A stretch of DNA of 64,000 nt from UBA5603 sp964501315 (GTDB lineage: Bacteria > Bacillota_I > Bacilli_A > Izemoplasmatales > Hujiaoplasmataceae). The DNA is taken from positions 6,887 through 70,886 of the forward strand of contig CAZCSO010000008.1 in the NCBI GenBank assembly GCA_964501315.1, read 5' to 3'. Positions within the stretch are counted from its first letter, which is position 1. Each line of letters begins with the position of its first letter. The position numbers and the translations under genes were made by a program. Positions 8,689-18,009 of the stretch are shown here, piece by piece. The notes under the pieces were generated by a model, which was given only the letters and a program-made list of their open reading frames with translations, did no database searches and had not been told where the DNA came from.

Positions 8689-9366
8689 ATGAGTAAAGAT
8701 GTTTTTGATACGATGAGTCTATCGTACGACCAAATGGTCATTGAAAGCGATCTTCATAATGAGTTTCCCTTTGCCGGATATCAATCCTTATTATCGATGA
8801 TTGCAACTGAAATCAATCGTCGTCAAAACACGGAGCAAATCAAGATTGTCGATTTGGGGGTTGGCACCGGTAATTTAGTGACGCTTTTGACACCGGAGAG
8901 AAAGACTATTTATGGCGTTGATACTTGCGATAAGATGTTGGAGATTGCGGCACTAAAAAACCCCAGTATCGAACTCTTTCATCACGACTTTCAATTGGGG
9001 TTACCCAAAGAATTATCGGAAACGTATTTCGACTATATTGTCGCAACGTATGCATTTCATCACATCCATCCCGATGATTACATCAATCAGATTCTGTACT
9101 TAGTGGATCATTTGACGCCGTTTGGAAAATTGTTGATTGGCGATATCTTCTTTACAAACACGCAGGAAAAAGAAGCGTGTCATCGTAAAAACGTCGAGAT
9201 CTGGGACGATTCGGAATTCTACTATACCTTTGATTGGATAGCATCGCACATTCAAAAAAATCTAGCAGTCAGCTTTCTGAAAGTCTCTTTTTGCGCAGGC
9301 ATACTAATCATCGAAAAATATCATGAGCAGACTTTACAAAAGCCGGAAGTTTTGGTAAAATACTAA
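8689..9366 (+). CDS. Class I SAM-dependent methyltransferase (YrrT-like)
   Basis: About 226 residues with a single Rossmann-type methyltransferase domain: motif I VDLGVGTGNLVTLL, the acidic end of strand 2 in YGVDTCDKMLE, motif III-IV FDYIVATYAFHHI and a post-motif GKLLIGDIFF. The GVGTGNL version of motif I and the overall size resemble Bacillus YrrT, but the substrate cannot be read from sequence. Start uncertain: ATG at 8689 is preferred because GTGAG lies seven bases upstream; a GTG at 8677 overlapping engB is the alternative. The 3' end contains the promoter of the T-box transcript. Confidence 0.85.
   Translation: MSKDVFDTMSLSYDQMVIESDLHNEFPFAGYQSLLSMIATEINRRQNTEQIKIVDLGVGTGNLVTLLTPERKTIYGVDTCDKMLEIAALKNPSIELFHHDFQLGLPKELSETYFDYIVATYAFHHIHPDDYINQILYLVDHLTPFGKLLIGDIFFTNTQEKEACHRKNVEIWDDSEFYYTFDWIASHIQKNLAVSFLKVSFCAGILIIEKYHEQTLQKPEVLVKY
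9333..9361 (+). promoter_or_regulatory. Promoter of the valine T-box transcript
   Basis: TTTACA at 9333-9338 and TAAAAT at 9356-9361 with 17 bases between, plus TG one base ahead of the -10. It lies inside the end of the upstream methyltransferase gene and places the transcript start near 9368, exactly where the T-box leader begins. Confidence 0.75.
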
Positions 9367-9367
9367 T

Positions 9368-9590
9368 AACAACTAAGAAACGGACGAGTAAATCATTGAG
9401 TTTTGATAGAGAGTAAACGGGTGGTGGAAGTTTACAGAACCAATCATTGAACGTCACCGTGGAGTTGAAAGACTGAACTCAAGTAAGTCTTTTCGTTTGC
9501 TGCGTTAAAGCGCTTAAGAGCTGTTATGATTAACAGAACAAAGGTGGTACCGCGATTATGTCGTCCTTTTTAGGACGATTTTTTTATTGA
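9368..9590 (+). ncRNA. T-box leader, valine specifier (GUC)
   Basis: The diagnostic T-box sequence AAGGTGGTACCGCG is at 9541-9554, followed by a terminator hairpin (arms TCGTCC 9561-9566 and GGACGA 9573-9578, then a T run). Upstream, the Stem I internal loop can be read: AGTA on the 5' side (near 9411) and GAAC GTC ACC on the 3' side, which puts GTC at 9453-9455 in the specifier position. GUC is a valine codon, matching valS downstream. Uncharged tRNA-Val should bind and favour the antiterminator. The first gene behind the leader is a Nudix hydrolase, then valS and folC. Confidence 0.92.
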
Positions 9591-9603
9591 AAGAAGGCAT
9601 ATT

Positions 9604-10083
9604 ATGACTAAAAGTTACATTCAGTACTTACGAGAAATGGTCGGCGATTCGATGATTATTTTGACGGCAGCCAATGTCGTCATTGTGAATGAAAAAAACG
9701 AAGTGTTGCTTCAGCAACGCAGCGATTCTGGATTATGGGGACTTCCAGGCGGATTAATGGAGTTGGATGACTCCATCGAACAATGCGCCATTCGAGAAGC
9801 AAAAGAAGAACTGGGCATTGACGTCGAATTAACGGGCTTTTTGGGTGTATTTACCAATCCTATGATGCGATGGCGCGTTTCGGACAAAGCCAAAGTAATC
9901 TGTTTCAGTTTTACGGCGAAAATTATCGGTGGAGAGCTCAAAAAAGGTGACCACGAAACGATGGGATTTGGTTATTTCGCTTATGACCAACTTCCTACCA
10001 TCCACGCAAACGACAATATAGAGGCGATTGAAGCCTATTATCATCGAACCTATCCGATGATTGAAGGGAGACACTATCAATGA
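9604..10083 (+). CDS. Nudix hydrolase under valine T-box control
   Basis: A 159-residue single-domain Nudix protein. The Nudix box starts at LPGGLMELDDSIEQCAIREA and continues KEELGI. The first glutamate of the Gx5E pattern is Asp here, while the REAKEE metal-binding core is intact. Nudix enzymes hydrolyse nucleoside diphosphates linked to another group; the substrate cannot be assigned. The gene is the first one behind the T-box terminator, and its TGA overlaps the valS ATG, so its expression should respond to valine tRNA charging. An AGAAGG site precedes the ATG. Confidence 0.92.
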   Translation: MTKSYIQYLREMVGDSMIILTAANVVIVNEKNEVLLQQRSDSGLWGLPGGLMELDDSIEQCAIREAKEELGIDVELTGFLGVFTNPMMRWRVSDKAKVICFSFTAKIIGGELKKGDHETMGFGYFAYDQLPTIHANDNIEAIEAYYHRTYPMIEGRHYQ

Positions 10084-12665
10084 ACACAATGAATCCGAAA
10101 TACGACCACGCATCGGTCGAAAAAGGCAAGTATGATTTTTGGGTAAAGGGCGGATTTTTTCAGGCCGGAGATAAAGAAAAACAACCTTTCACGATTGTGA
10201 TTCCTCCCCCTAATGTTACGGGTAAGTTGCATTTAGGTCATACGTGGGACAATACTTTGCAAGACATCATCATTCGCAGAAAACGGATGCAAGGTTACGA
10301 TGCCCTTTATTTGCCAGGTATGGATCATGCTGGAATTGCCACACAAGCAAAAATTGATGCCTTATTAAAAAATCAAGGGATTAATCGGTATGAAATTGGC
10401 CGTGAATCCTATTTACAACATGCCTGGAAATGGAAAAGCGATTACGCCGCATTCATCCGGAGTCAATGGGAATCGATGGGGCTTTCTTTGGATTATCGAT
10501 TTGAGCGATTTACGTTGGACGAAGGCTTATCGGATGCCGTTCAAGAAGTATTTATCAAACTGTACAAAAAAGGCTATATCTATCGTGGCGAACGCATCAT
10601 CAACTGGGACGTAGAAGCCAAAACGGCACTATCCAATATTGAAATAGAACACATGGAAATCGAAGGGGCTTTGTATCATATCACATACCCCTTTGTGGAT
10701 AATCCTGCGTCCGGTTTGACGGTTGCGACCACTCGTCCTGAGACGATGTTTGGCGATGTCGCGCTCATGGTTCATCCCGATGATTCACGTTATCAATCGA
10801 TTATTGGAAAAGAAGTATTAATTCCAACGACGTCTCGAACCATCAAAGTCATCGCCGACAGTTATGTTGATCAATCGTTTGGAACGGGTATCGTTAAAGT
10901 GACGCCAGCGCATGATCCGAATGATTTTGAGGTCGGTCGTCGTCATCATTTGCCGATGCCATTGTGCATGAATGAAGACGGCACGATGAATGACCTTGCC
11001 GGTCGGTACGAATCGCTTGAACGCTTTGAATGTCGTCGTCAAGTCGTTAAAGACTTAGGTGAACTGAACTTATTGGTTAAAGTTGAAAAACATATCCACA
11101 GCGTTGGACACAGTGAACGGACCGGCGTTATTGCGGAACCCCGCTTGTCCAAACAATGGTTTGTAAAAATGGAAGATCTCGCGAAAAATGCGCTGGATCA
11201 ACATTCTGTTGAATTCGTTCCAGAACGGTTCTTAAAGACCTTTAATAACTGGATGGAAGGCATCGAAGATTGGTGTATATCCCGTCAACTTTGGTGGGGA
11301 CATCGAATTCCTGTTTGGTATCGTGGCGAAGAAATTTATTGCGGAAAACAGGCTCCTGAGGGCGACGGATGGGTTCAAGACGAAGACGTATTGGATACGT
11401 GGTTCTCTTCGGCATTATGGCCGTTTTCAACGCTTGGTTGGCCCCATGATACCGAAGCCTATCACCGCTATTTTCCAACCGATGTTTTGGTAACTGGATA
11501 CGACATTATCTTCTTTTGGGTTGCGAGAATGATATTTCAAGCGATTGAATTTACAGGACAATCTCCCTTTAAACAATGCGTGATTCATGGATTAATCCGG
11601 GATGCACAAGGCCGAAAAATGTCGAAATCACTCGGTAATGGAATCGATCCTTTTGATGTTATCAACGAATACGGTGCGGATGCACTTCGTTACTTTATTT
11701 CAACCAATTCAAGCCCTGGACAAGATCTTCGTTATGAACAAGAAAAAGTTGAATCCAGTTGGAATTACATCAATAAACTGTGGAATATTTCCCGGTTCGT
11801 CCAAATGAACCTTTCCGATGAGACCGTCGAGTCGTTATCGCTTGACAATCATAATTTGAATGAAATCGATAAGTGGATTATTACCCGACTCAATGAGACG
11901 ATTGTTTCGATGGATCAATTCTACGATCGATTTGAATTTGGCGAAGCGGCAAAACTTCTTTATAACTTTACGTGGAATGATTTTGCTAGTTGGTACGTCG
12001 AAATGGCGAAATTGTCGTTAGAATCTCAATCGACAAAAGCGGTTTTGGTTCATGTACTAACCTCAATTATCCAATTGCTTCATCCCTTTATGCCGTTTGT
12101 TACCGAAGAAATTTATCAATTGATTCCGCATCAATCGGCATCGATTTGCGTTTCGAAATGGCCAACCGTTGTCGAAGTTGAAAAGCCGAACACGGAAGCA
12201 TTAGAAGTAGTGTTTGAAGTGATTCGTAAAGTAAGAACCGCACGCAACGATAACAACGTTCCATTGTCCAAACCCATCGATATCATTTTGGTGAGCGAAT
12301 CAACGTCACTTCTTGAATATTTGATGTCTTATGATCGGTATTTGGATAAATTTTTGAATCCGAATCGGTTGGTTATCACCAACACTTACGAACCCCAAGA
12401 ATTGACAATCAGCTTGATTTTACCGCAAGCGACCATCTATCTGCCCATGGGATCGTTCGTCGACGTCAAAGCTGAAATCGAACGGTTACAAAAAGAAATG
12501 TCTCGTTTGGAAAATGAAATTGCCCGTTCTACCGCAATGTTATCAAATCCTAATTTCATTCAAAAAGCACCTGAGTCGAAAATTCAATTGGAAACTCAGA
12601 AAAAATTGGATTATGAAGAGGCTTACCAACAAACCAAAGATCGAATCGAGGCCTTATCGAAATGA
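10080..12665 (+). CDS. valS: Valine--tRNA ligase
   Basis: Class Ia aminoacyl-tRNA synthetase of 861 residues. ATP-site motifs: H51-L-G-H54 in NVTGKLHLGHTWDN, and K513-MSKS. The editing domain lies between (TTRPETMFGDVA, HDPNDFEVG), and WCISRQLWWGHRIPVWY is the ValS version of the catalytic core block. The C-terminal ~70 residues are a charged coiled coil (ERLQKEMSRLENEIARS), the usual tRNA-binding arm of ValS. It overlaps the Nudix gene by 4 bases and folC by 4 bases, so all three are one transcript behind the valine T-box. Confidence 0.98.
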   Translation: MNTMNPKYDHASVEKGKYDFWVKGGFFQAGDKEKQPFTIVIPPPNVTGKLHLGHTWDNTLQDIIIRRKRMQGYDALYLPGMDHAGIATQAKIDALLKNQGINRYEIGRESYLQHAWKWKSDYAAFIRSQWESMGLSLDYRFERFTLDEGLSDAVQEVFIKLYKKGYIYRGERIINWDVEAKTALSNIEIEHMEIEGALYHITYPFVDNPASGLTVATTRPETMFGDVALMVHPDDSRYQSIIGKEVLIPTTSRTIKVIADSYVDQSFGTGIVKVTPAHDPNDFEVGRRHHLPMPLCMNEDGTMNDLAGRYESLERFECRRQVVKDLGELNLLVKVEKHIHSVGHSERTGVIAEPRLSKQWFVKMEDLAKNALDQHSVEFVPERFLKTFNNWMEGIEDWCISRQLWWGHRIPVWYRGEEIYCGKQAPEGDGWVQDEDVLDTWFSSALWPFSTLGWPHDTEAYHRYFPTDVLVTGYDIIFFWVARMIFQAIEFTGQSPFKQCVIHGLIRDAQGRKMSKSLGNGIDPFDVINEYGADALRYFISTNSSPGQDLRYEQEKVESSWNYINKLWNISRFVQMNLSDETVESLSLDNHNLNEIDKWIITRLNETIVSMDQFYDRFEFGEAAKLLYNFTWNDFASWYVEMAKLSLESQSTKAVLVHVLTSIIQLLHPFMPFVTEEIYQLIPHQSASICVSKWPTVVEVEKPNTEALEVVFEVIRKVRTARNDNNVPLSKPIDIILVSESTSLLEYLMSYDRYLDKFLNPNRLVITNTYEPQELTISLILPQATIYLPMGSFVDVKAEIERLQKEMSRLENEIARSTAMLSNPNFIQKAPESKIQLETQKKLDYEEAYQQTKDRIEALSK

Positions 12666-13954
12666 GTTTTTTTACAACCATCAACGAAGCCATCGAATGG
12701 ATTGAACATTCGCATCGTTTTGGTGAAAAATTAGATTTGTCGCGCATGACTATGGCTTGTGAACGCCTCGGACATCCCGAAAAGGCGTTCAAATCCATTC
12801 ATGTTGCTGGAACAAATGGAAAAGGGTCAACCACAAACTTTATCAAGAATATCCTTTATGATGCTGGCTATAAGGTTGGGATCTACACGTCTCCTTATGT
12901 CGTCGTCTTTAACGAAAGAATCGGTATCAATCTCGATTTTATCAGTGATGAATCGATTCTTCACTATGCAAATCAACTAAAATCATTATGGGACAACGTT
13001 TACGAAGAAACCGGAGATTCAATCACATTCTTCGAAATCATTACGTTGATGGCATTTCTTTATTTTCGTGATCAAGCCGTCGATATTGCAGTGATTGAAG
13101 TAGGATTGGGGGGGCTGCTCGATGCGACGAACGTCATCGTTCCTGAAGTAGCGTTGATTACCAATATTTCCTATGATCATATGAAACAATTGGGTAATAC
13201 GTTAGAGAGCATCGCACTCAATAAACTCGGTATTGTCAAACCCAACGTTCCCCTTATCACGACCGAAACGAATCCCGATTTAATGCCATTATTTAGAGAA
13301 ATTTGCGAAAAAAATAACGCACCTTTTTATCAAATCAATGCATCGGACATCACCGAAGTCAAGGTTGAAAACACAACACAGTTCATGTATCAAAACACGC
13401 GCTACGTTCTACAGTTAACGGGCCTTCATCAAATTAAAAATGCCACCTTAGCCATCATGGCAATTGAATTGTTGGTAAAAAGAAATCAAATTCAGATTCA
13501 CGAGCGTAATATCTATCAGGGATTGAAAATGACGACCTGGCCTGGACGGTTTGAGATTTTTAACGACAAGATTGTTTTGGATGGCGCACACAATGTGGGT
13601 GGAATCGAATCGCTTGAAACATCGTTAAAACTGATTTTCCCGAACCGAACCATCAAATGTCTCTTTTGCATGATGCATGATAAAGAGCACAACAAGATTA
13701 TTCATGAATTGGACGCGTTTGTTGATGAGTTTCATTTTACGCAAATTGATTATTACCGAGGTGCCAAAGCCAGCGAATTATACGATGAAAGTCATCATCA
13801 ATGTAAATTTATCCATGAAGACGCCCACCAAGCTTTTTTTGAGTTAGCTTCATCGCTTCAAAATAACGAGGTGTTGGTCGTGACTGGTTCGTTGTACTTC
13901 ATTTCGGAAATTCGACCCTTAGCCTTATCACTTAAAAATCCTGCTCAATCGTAG
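12662..13954 (+). CDS. folC: Folylpolyglutamate synthase / dihydrofolate synthase
   Basis: Adds glutamate to folates; Mur-ligase fold, 430 residues. P-loop G50-TNGKGS56 in HVAGTNGKGSTTNF, then the IYTSPYVVVFNERI segment typical of FolC, and VIEVGLGGLLDATN for metal/ATP binding. The C-terminal domain contains LDGAHNVGG. ATG and the valS TGA share bases (12662-12665), the common valS-folC arrangement of Firmicutes. The stop codon lies within the loop of the transcription terminator. With thyA and folA at 18-20 kb, folate use for thymidylate synthesis is well represented. Confidence 0.95.
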   Translation: MSFFTTINEAIEWIEHSHRFGEKLDLSRMTMACERLGHPEKAFKSIHVAGTNGKGSTTNFIKNILYDAGYKVGIYTSPYVVVFNERIGINLDFISDESILHYANQLKSLWDNVYEETGDSITFFEIITLMAFLYFRDQAVDIAVIEVGLGGLLDATNVIVPEVALITNISYDHMKQLGNTLESIALNKLGIVKPNVPLITTETNPDLMPLFREICEKNNAPFYQINASDITEVKVENTTQFMYQNTRYVLQLTGLHQIKNATLAIMAIELLVKRNQIQIHERNIYQGLKMTTWPGRFEIFNDKIVLDGAHNVGGIESLETSLKLIFPNRTIKCLFCMMHDKEHNKIIHELDAFVDEFHFTQIDYYRGAKASELYDESHHQCKFIHEDAHQAFFELASSLQNNEVLVVTGSLYFISEIRPLALSLKNPAQS

Positions 13955-13967
13955 CAGGATTTTTTTT
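13938..13967 (+). terminator. Terminator overlapping the folC stop
   Basis: Arms ATCCTGCT (13938-13945) and AGCAGGAT (13953-13960) followed by seven or more Ts. The folC TAG is at 13952-13954, so the coding end forms part of the hairpin. Confidence 0.85.
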
Positions 13968-13979
13968 GAGGTGATGAGA

Positions 13980-14666
13980 TTGGATATTATTAAAGAAATG
14001 CCCATTCATGAGCGACCACGTGAACGATTGGTCGAAGTCGGTGCAAAAAATTTGTTGGATTATGAGTTGTTAGCCATTCTATTAGGTACTGGGATCAAAC
14101 AACTTGGGGTGATTGATGTTGCCAAGCAACTATTGCATGACATCGGAGGGTTATCCAAATTGGGCGATCTATCCGTAGAAGAATTAGCGAGCAACCGCGG
14201 AATCGGCGATGCCAAGGCGGTGATATTGTTGGCGAGTATTGAACTGGGAAAGCGCTCCTTATCACAATGGCGAGAAACCGTGAGAATTGCTTCAGCATGG
14301 GATGTCTATCAGTTGTTACAACACGATGCGAGAAACCTCAAACAAGAAGTTTTATGGGGGCTTTATCTCGATACAAAATCGCATTTAATATCGAAAAAAG
14401 AAATCTTTATGGGTGGATTAAATCAATCGATGGTTCATCCCCGAGAAATTTTTAAGTATGCGGTCAAATGTTCGGCTTTTCAAATCGTGTTGGTCCATAA
14501 TCATCCTTCCGGAGATCCAGCACCATCGTTTCAAGACATTGAAATGACAGAACGAATGGTTAGGGCGGGAGAAATGATGTCGATTCCCGTAGTCGATCAT
14601 GTCATCATTGCTCAAGAGAAATACGCATCCGTTTTCGCTTATATGAAAAAGAAAAGCAGAGGTTAG
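13980..14666 (+). CDS. radC: RadC-family JAB/MPN domain protein
   Basis: About 229 residues: an N-terminal helix-hairpin-helix part (ELASNRGIGDAKAVILLASIELG) and a C-terminal JAB/MPN domain with zinc ligands H173 and H175 in VHNHPSGD and D186 at the end of PSFQD. RadC was once linked to DNA repair; its biochemical role is unsettled. The start is placed at TTG 13980 because GAGGTGA ends five bases upstream; the GTG at 13971 and ATG at 13974 are part of that ribosome-binding region. The stop is inside a two-way terminator shared with the convergent lipase gene. Confidence 0.92.
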   Translation: MDIIKEMPIHERPRERLVEVGAKNLLDYELLAILLGTGIKQLGVIDVAKQLLHDIGGLSKLGDLSVEELASNRGIGDAKAVILLASIELGKRSLSQWRETVRIASAWDVYQLLQHDARNLKQEVLWGLYLDTKSHLISKKEIFMGGLNQSMVHPREIFKYAVKCSAFQIVLVHNHPSGDPAPSFQDIEMTERMVRAGEMMSIPVVDHVIIAQEKYASVFAYMKKKSRG

Positions 14667-14675
14667 TCTGCTTTT
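14652..14675. terminator. Two-way terminator between radC and the lipase gene
   Basis: Arms AAAAGCAGA (14652-14660) and TCTGCTTTT (14667-14675). There is an A run on one side and a T run on the other, so it can serve both converging genes. The radC stop codon forms part of the loop, and the lipase stop touches the right arm. Confidence 0.8.
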
Positions 14676-15597
14676 AAGATTCAAAGAAATTGAGGACGTC
14701 TCGATAGACTTTGCCATTATCGGTTTCATTGAGAACTTCGTGGCGGTCGTCTTCGTATAATTTTGTTTGGATGCGACGATAACCAAGTCGTTTGAAACGT
14801 TCGGAAAGCGCTAAGACGGCTTCACCATAATTGGAAAGTGGGTCGTTTTTGCCTGCGATAAAGAAGATAGGACAATCCAAATGACCCTGTTTGATGTGTT
14901 TGGATTGATCAATATAGCGCATCCACTTAAACATATCGGCATTCGCAGATACCGTAAAGGGTTGTCCGCACATGGGACTTGATGCATAGTAGTTTTGAAT
15001 CTCGACGTTTTTTGTCAACCATTCTTCTTTACGTTCCTTGATGATTCCATCTTTAAACATTTTGGCTGGGTTTGCATCAATAGCCATTTTTTGAATCATC
15101 GGTGAAACGTATTTAGGTCCTTTAAACAAACGAATGACATTACAAAGAGTACTGCCACCGATAACCACCATCGCAGGTGTTTGGGTTGTTCCTGAAATAA
15201 CAGCTTTGTTATAGAAAGCCGGTTCTTTTAACAATAGGTAACGTGCGATAAACGATCCCATCGAATGGCCTAACAAATAAACCGGTAATTCTGGGAAGTT
15301 TTCAGTTATGTAGTTTTTTACCAACCAAACCGATTCTAACGCGATTTGATCGCCTTTTTTGTCCGCAAAGTGTACATAGTCATGCGTCGGAGTAGACAAA
15401 CCATGACCTAGAATATCGCAACCAATGACATGGTAACCGTATTTATTTAAGAAATCGGCGAACACGCCATAGCGAGCAAAATGCTCACTTGCTCCGTGAA
15501 CAATTTGAACGATGCCCTTTACCGGTGTGACTGAGGTGCTGTAAAGGTAAATATGAATGTCGTTATTTTGTGAATCTTTACAAATGATTTGTTCCAT
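14674..15597 (-). CDS. Alpha/beta hydrolase, lysophospholipase/monoacylglycerol lipase type
   Basis: A 307-residue serine hydrolase of the lysophospholipase (Hydrolase_4) type. The oxyanion region VQIVHGASEHFARYG is near residue 30; the nucleophile elbow is GHSMGS with S112; the acid is in FIAGKNDPLS and the histidine in EDDRHEVLNE. No signal peptide, so it is cytoplasmic. The start is placed at 15597: AGGAGG lies a few bases upstream on the minus strand, whereas the longer open frame would begin ahead of a -10-like TATAAT (15629-15634). It is transcribed away from glpK, and a shared role in glycerolipid breakdown feeding glycerol to GlpK is possible but inferred. Confidence 0.9.
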   Translation of the reverse strand: MEQIICKDSQNNDIHIYLYSTSVTPVKGIVQIVHGASEHFARYGVFADFLNKYGYHVIGCDILGHGLSTPTHDYVHFADKKGDQIALESVWLVKNYITENFPELPVYLLGHSMGSFIARYLLLKEPAFYNKAVISGTTQTPAMVVIGGSTLCNVIRLFKGPKYVSPMIQKMAIDANPAKMFKDGIIKERKEEWLTKNVEIQNYYASSPMCGQPFTVSANADMFKWMRYIDQSKHIKQGHLDCPIFFIAGKNDPLSNYGEAVLALSERFKRLGYRRIQTKLYEDDRHEVLNETDNGKVYRDVLNFFES

Positions 15598-15667
15598 AAT
15601 GCCTCCTACCAACCACAATTCTTTCTTTATTATATCATTCACTCTATAAAAATCCTATGGGTTTTGA

Positions 15668-15673
15668 TATAAT
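15668..15673 (+). promoter_or_regulatory. Probable -10 box of glpK
   Basis: TATAAT 31 bases before the chosen TTG start. No convincing -35 box. It argues against an ATG at 15657, which would lie upstream of the transcript. Confidence 0.45.
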
Positions 15674-15698
15674 AATAAATAATTGTGAGGTGTTATCT

Positions 15699-17189
15699 TT
15701 GGACAAATATATTTTGGCGATTGATCAAGGAACCACGTCGTCTCGAGCAATGTTGTTTAACAAACAAGGTCAGATTGTGTGTCAATCTCAACACGAATTC
15801 ACTCAATATTTTCCTCAACCCGGCTATGTATTGCACGACCCAAATGAGATTTGGGCGTCGGTATCGATGTGTATCTCCGAATGTTTGATGAAAACCAAAG
15901 TATTGCCAACTCAGATTGCTGGGATAGGGATTACCAATCAACGTGAAACTACCATTGTTTGGGATAAAAAAACAGGAAAACCGATTTATCAAGCCATCGT
16001 TTGGCAGAGCAAACAAACGAACGATATTTGCGAAACGATGAAAGAAAAAGGATACGAGTCCGTCGTCCATCAAAAAACGGGATTGCTGATAGATCCGTAT
16101 TTTTCCGCAACGAAAATTAAATGGATATTGGATAATGTCGAAAATGCACGTCTAAAAGCCAATCGACACGAACTATTGTTTGGCACTGTCGATAGTTGGA
16201 TTGTTTGGAATTTATCCAATGGCAAACTTCATATTACCGATTACTCTAATGCTTCGAGAACGATGTTATTCAATATTCATACCTTACAATGGGACGAAGA
16301 GTTGTTGAAGCTATTCGATATTCCTGCATCAATGCTTCCCGAAGTAAAGCCTTCCTCGATGATTTACGGGATGACGTCCAAAAATGCATTCTTCAATGTT
16401 GAAGTTCCGATAGCTGGAATTGCAGGCGATCAACAAGCAGCTCTTTTCGGACAAACGTGTTTTCAAAAAGGTGATGTTAAGAACACCTATGGAACCGGAT
16501 GTTTTATGTTGATGAACACGGGGAAAACACCGATTGCTTCCCAAAAAGGATTGTTGACAACCATTGCTTGGGGGATTAATGGAGAGATCACTTATGCTCT
16601 CGAAGGCTCTATTTTTGTTGCCGGATCAGCGGTTCAATGGCTAAGAGACGGCGTCAAATTAATTAAGACTTCAAAAGAATCCGAAACACATGCGAAAGCC
16701 GTTTCGTCGAGTTTAGGGGTCTATTTTATTCCCGCCTTTGTCGGTTTAGGAACCCCTTATTGGGAAAAGGATGTCAAGGGAGCCATCTTCGGTCTAACGA
16801 GAGGTACTACACGTGAGCATTTGATTCGAGCCACTTTAGAAGCCATAGCCTATCAAACGAAGGATGTCTTGAGCGTCATGGAAAGCGAATCTAAGATCAA
16901 ACTGAACCGTTTGCGTGTCGATGGTGGTGCCTCAAACAATGATTTTTTGATGCAATTTCAAAGCGATATTCTCAATACGTACATCGATAAGCCCATTACC
17001 AGCGAATCCACGGCTATGGGGGCAAGTTTTCTAGCAGGGCTGGCCATCGGTTATTGGACAATATCCGATATCAAATCGATGTGGGGTATCGATAAAATCT
17101 ATAAACCGTCGATGGATGAGTCAACTCGCAAAACTTTGTACGATGGTTGGAAGAAAGCTATATCATCGTGTATTTCATATAAATCATAA
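15699..17189 (+). CDS. glpK: Glycerol kinase
   Basis: Phosphorylates glycerol to sn-glycerol 3-phosphate for lipid synthesis or catabolism. From the TTG at 15699 it is 496 residues, the usual FGGY-kinase length. Motifs: LAIDQGTTSSRAMLF, GITNQRETTIVWDK, the FGGY-type segment FGLTRGTTREHLIRATLEAI, and RVDGGASNNDFLMQ for nucleotide binding. GTGAGGTG at 15685-15692 lies six bases before the TTG. No glpF or glpD is adjacent; LemA follows with its own promoter region. plsC at 19.8 kb could use the glycerol phosphate made here after a first acylation. Confidence 0.96.
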   Translation: MDKYILAIDQGTTSSRAMLFNKQGQIVCQSQHEFTQYFPQPGYVLHDPNEIWASVSMCISECLMKTKVLPTQIAGIGITNQRETTIVWDKKTGKPIYQAIVWQSKQTNDICETMKEKGYESVVHQKTGLLIDPYFSATKIKWILDNVENARLKANRHELLFGTVDSWIVWNLSNGKLHITDYSNASRTMLFNIHTLQWDEELLKLFDIPASMLPEVKPSSMIYGMTSKNAFFNVEVPIAGIAGDQQAALFGQTCFQKGDVKNTYGTGCFMLMNTGKTPIASQKGLLTTIAWGINGEITYALEGSIFVAGSAVQWLRDGVKLIKTSKESETHAKAVSSSLGVYFIPAFVGLGTPYWEKDVKGAIFGLTRGTTREHLIRATLEAIAYQTKDVLSVMESESKIKLNRLRVDGGASNNDFLMQFQSDILNTYIDKPITSESTAMGASFLAGLAIGYWTISDIKSMWGIDKIYKPSMDESTRKTLYDGWKKAISSCISYKS

Positions 17190-17258
17190 AAAAACCCTAT
17201 AAAATACACATACATCGTGTATAATGAATGAGAAGATTATTTTCAAGGAGGATTTTAC

Positions 17259-17831
17259 ATGGTATTTTTATCAACGGGACTTACAGTATTTGTTTTAATT
17301 TTAGCCTTTATTTTGATCATCGTATTTTGGTATATTGGCACGATGAATACAATTCGTCAATTGGCACTCAAAGTCAAAGAAGGCGAATCAGGTATTGATG
17401 TTGCCTTGACAAAACGTTACGATATGTTGACGAAACTGCTTGAATCGACCAAAGCCTATGCAAAACATGAATCGGAAACGCTTGCTGCAATCGTAAAATG
17501 GCGTAAAGGGATTCCAAACGACGCTTCACTAGAAGATAAAGAAGAATTCACGCAACAATTAAATAGCGTTGCCAAAGGCATTGGTGTAGTTGTGGAAAAC
17601 TACCCAGATTTAAAAGCTAATACTGTATTTAAGGAATTACAAGCGGCTGTCGTTAATACCGAAGAGCATCTTCAAGCAGCTCGCCGTCTGTATAATGCTA
17701 ACGTGACTCGGTACAACCATGTCATTGTTTCATTTCCTCAGTCCTTGGTTGCAAATGCAATACATGCTAGTCAACTCCCTTATTTTGAAGCCGAAGAAAA
17801 AAAGACAAGCGACGTAGAATTTAAGTTTTAA
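17259..17831 (+). CDS. LemA family membrane protein
   Basis: 190 residues. One N-terminal membrane helix (residues ~6-27), then a long helical bundle with the LemA hallmarks KEGESGIDVALTKRYDMLTKLLEST and a second block AARRLYNANVTRYNHVIVSFP. The family has a long cytoplasmic or extracytoplasmic four-helix bundle; its molecular role is not settled. AAGGAGG lies 7 bases before the ATG, and a TATAAT at 17220-17225 is a likely -10 box. A terminator follows immediately, so this is probably a single-gene transcript. Confidence 0.92.
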   Translation: MVFLSTGLTVFVLILAFILIIVFWYIGTMNTIRQLALKVKEGESGIDVALTKRYDMLTKLLESTKAYAKHESETLAAIVKWRKGIPNDASLEDKEEFTQQLNSVAKGIGVVVENYPDLKANTVFKELQAAVVNTEEHLQAARRLYNANVTRYNHVIVSFPQSLVANAIHASQLPYFEAEEKKTSDVEFKF

Positions 17832-17855
17832 AAGTCCGATAATCGGACTTTTTTA
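17831..17855 (+). terminator. Terminator after lemA
   Basis: AAAGTCCGAT and ATCGGACTTT around a minimal loop, then a T run. The hairpin begins at the stop codon. Confidence 0.82.
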
Positions 17856-18009
17856 TTTATCATCGGGTAAGAACAGATTTTTTCATGGTTATCACGAATT
17901 AAAACAGCCCTGATTTGCGAAATTGACCTTCATTCAATCACTATAAGTGAAATATGACGATTTTTTATGAAATGACGCTTAGTCTATACTATAGAAAAGG
18001 AGTGATTTC

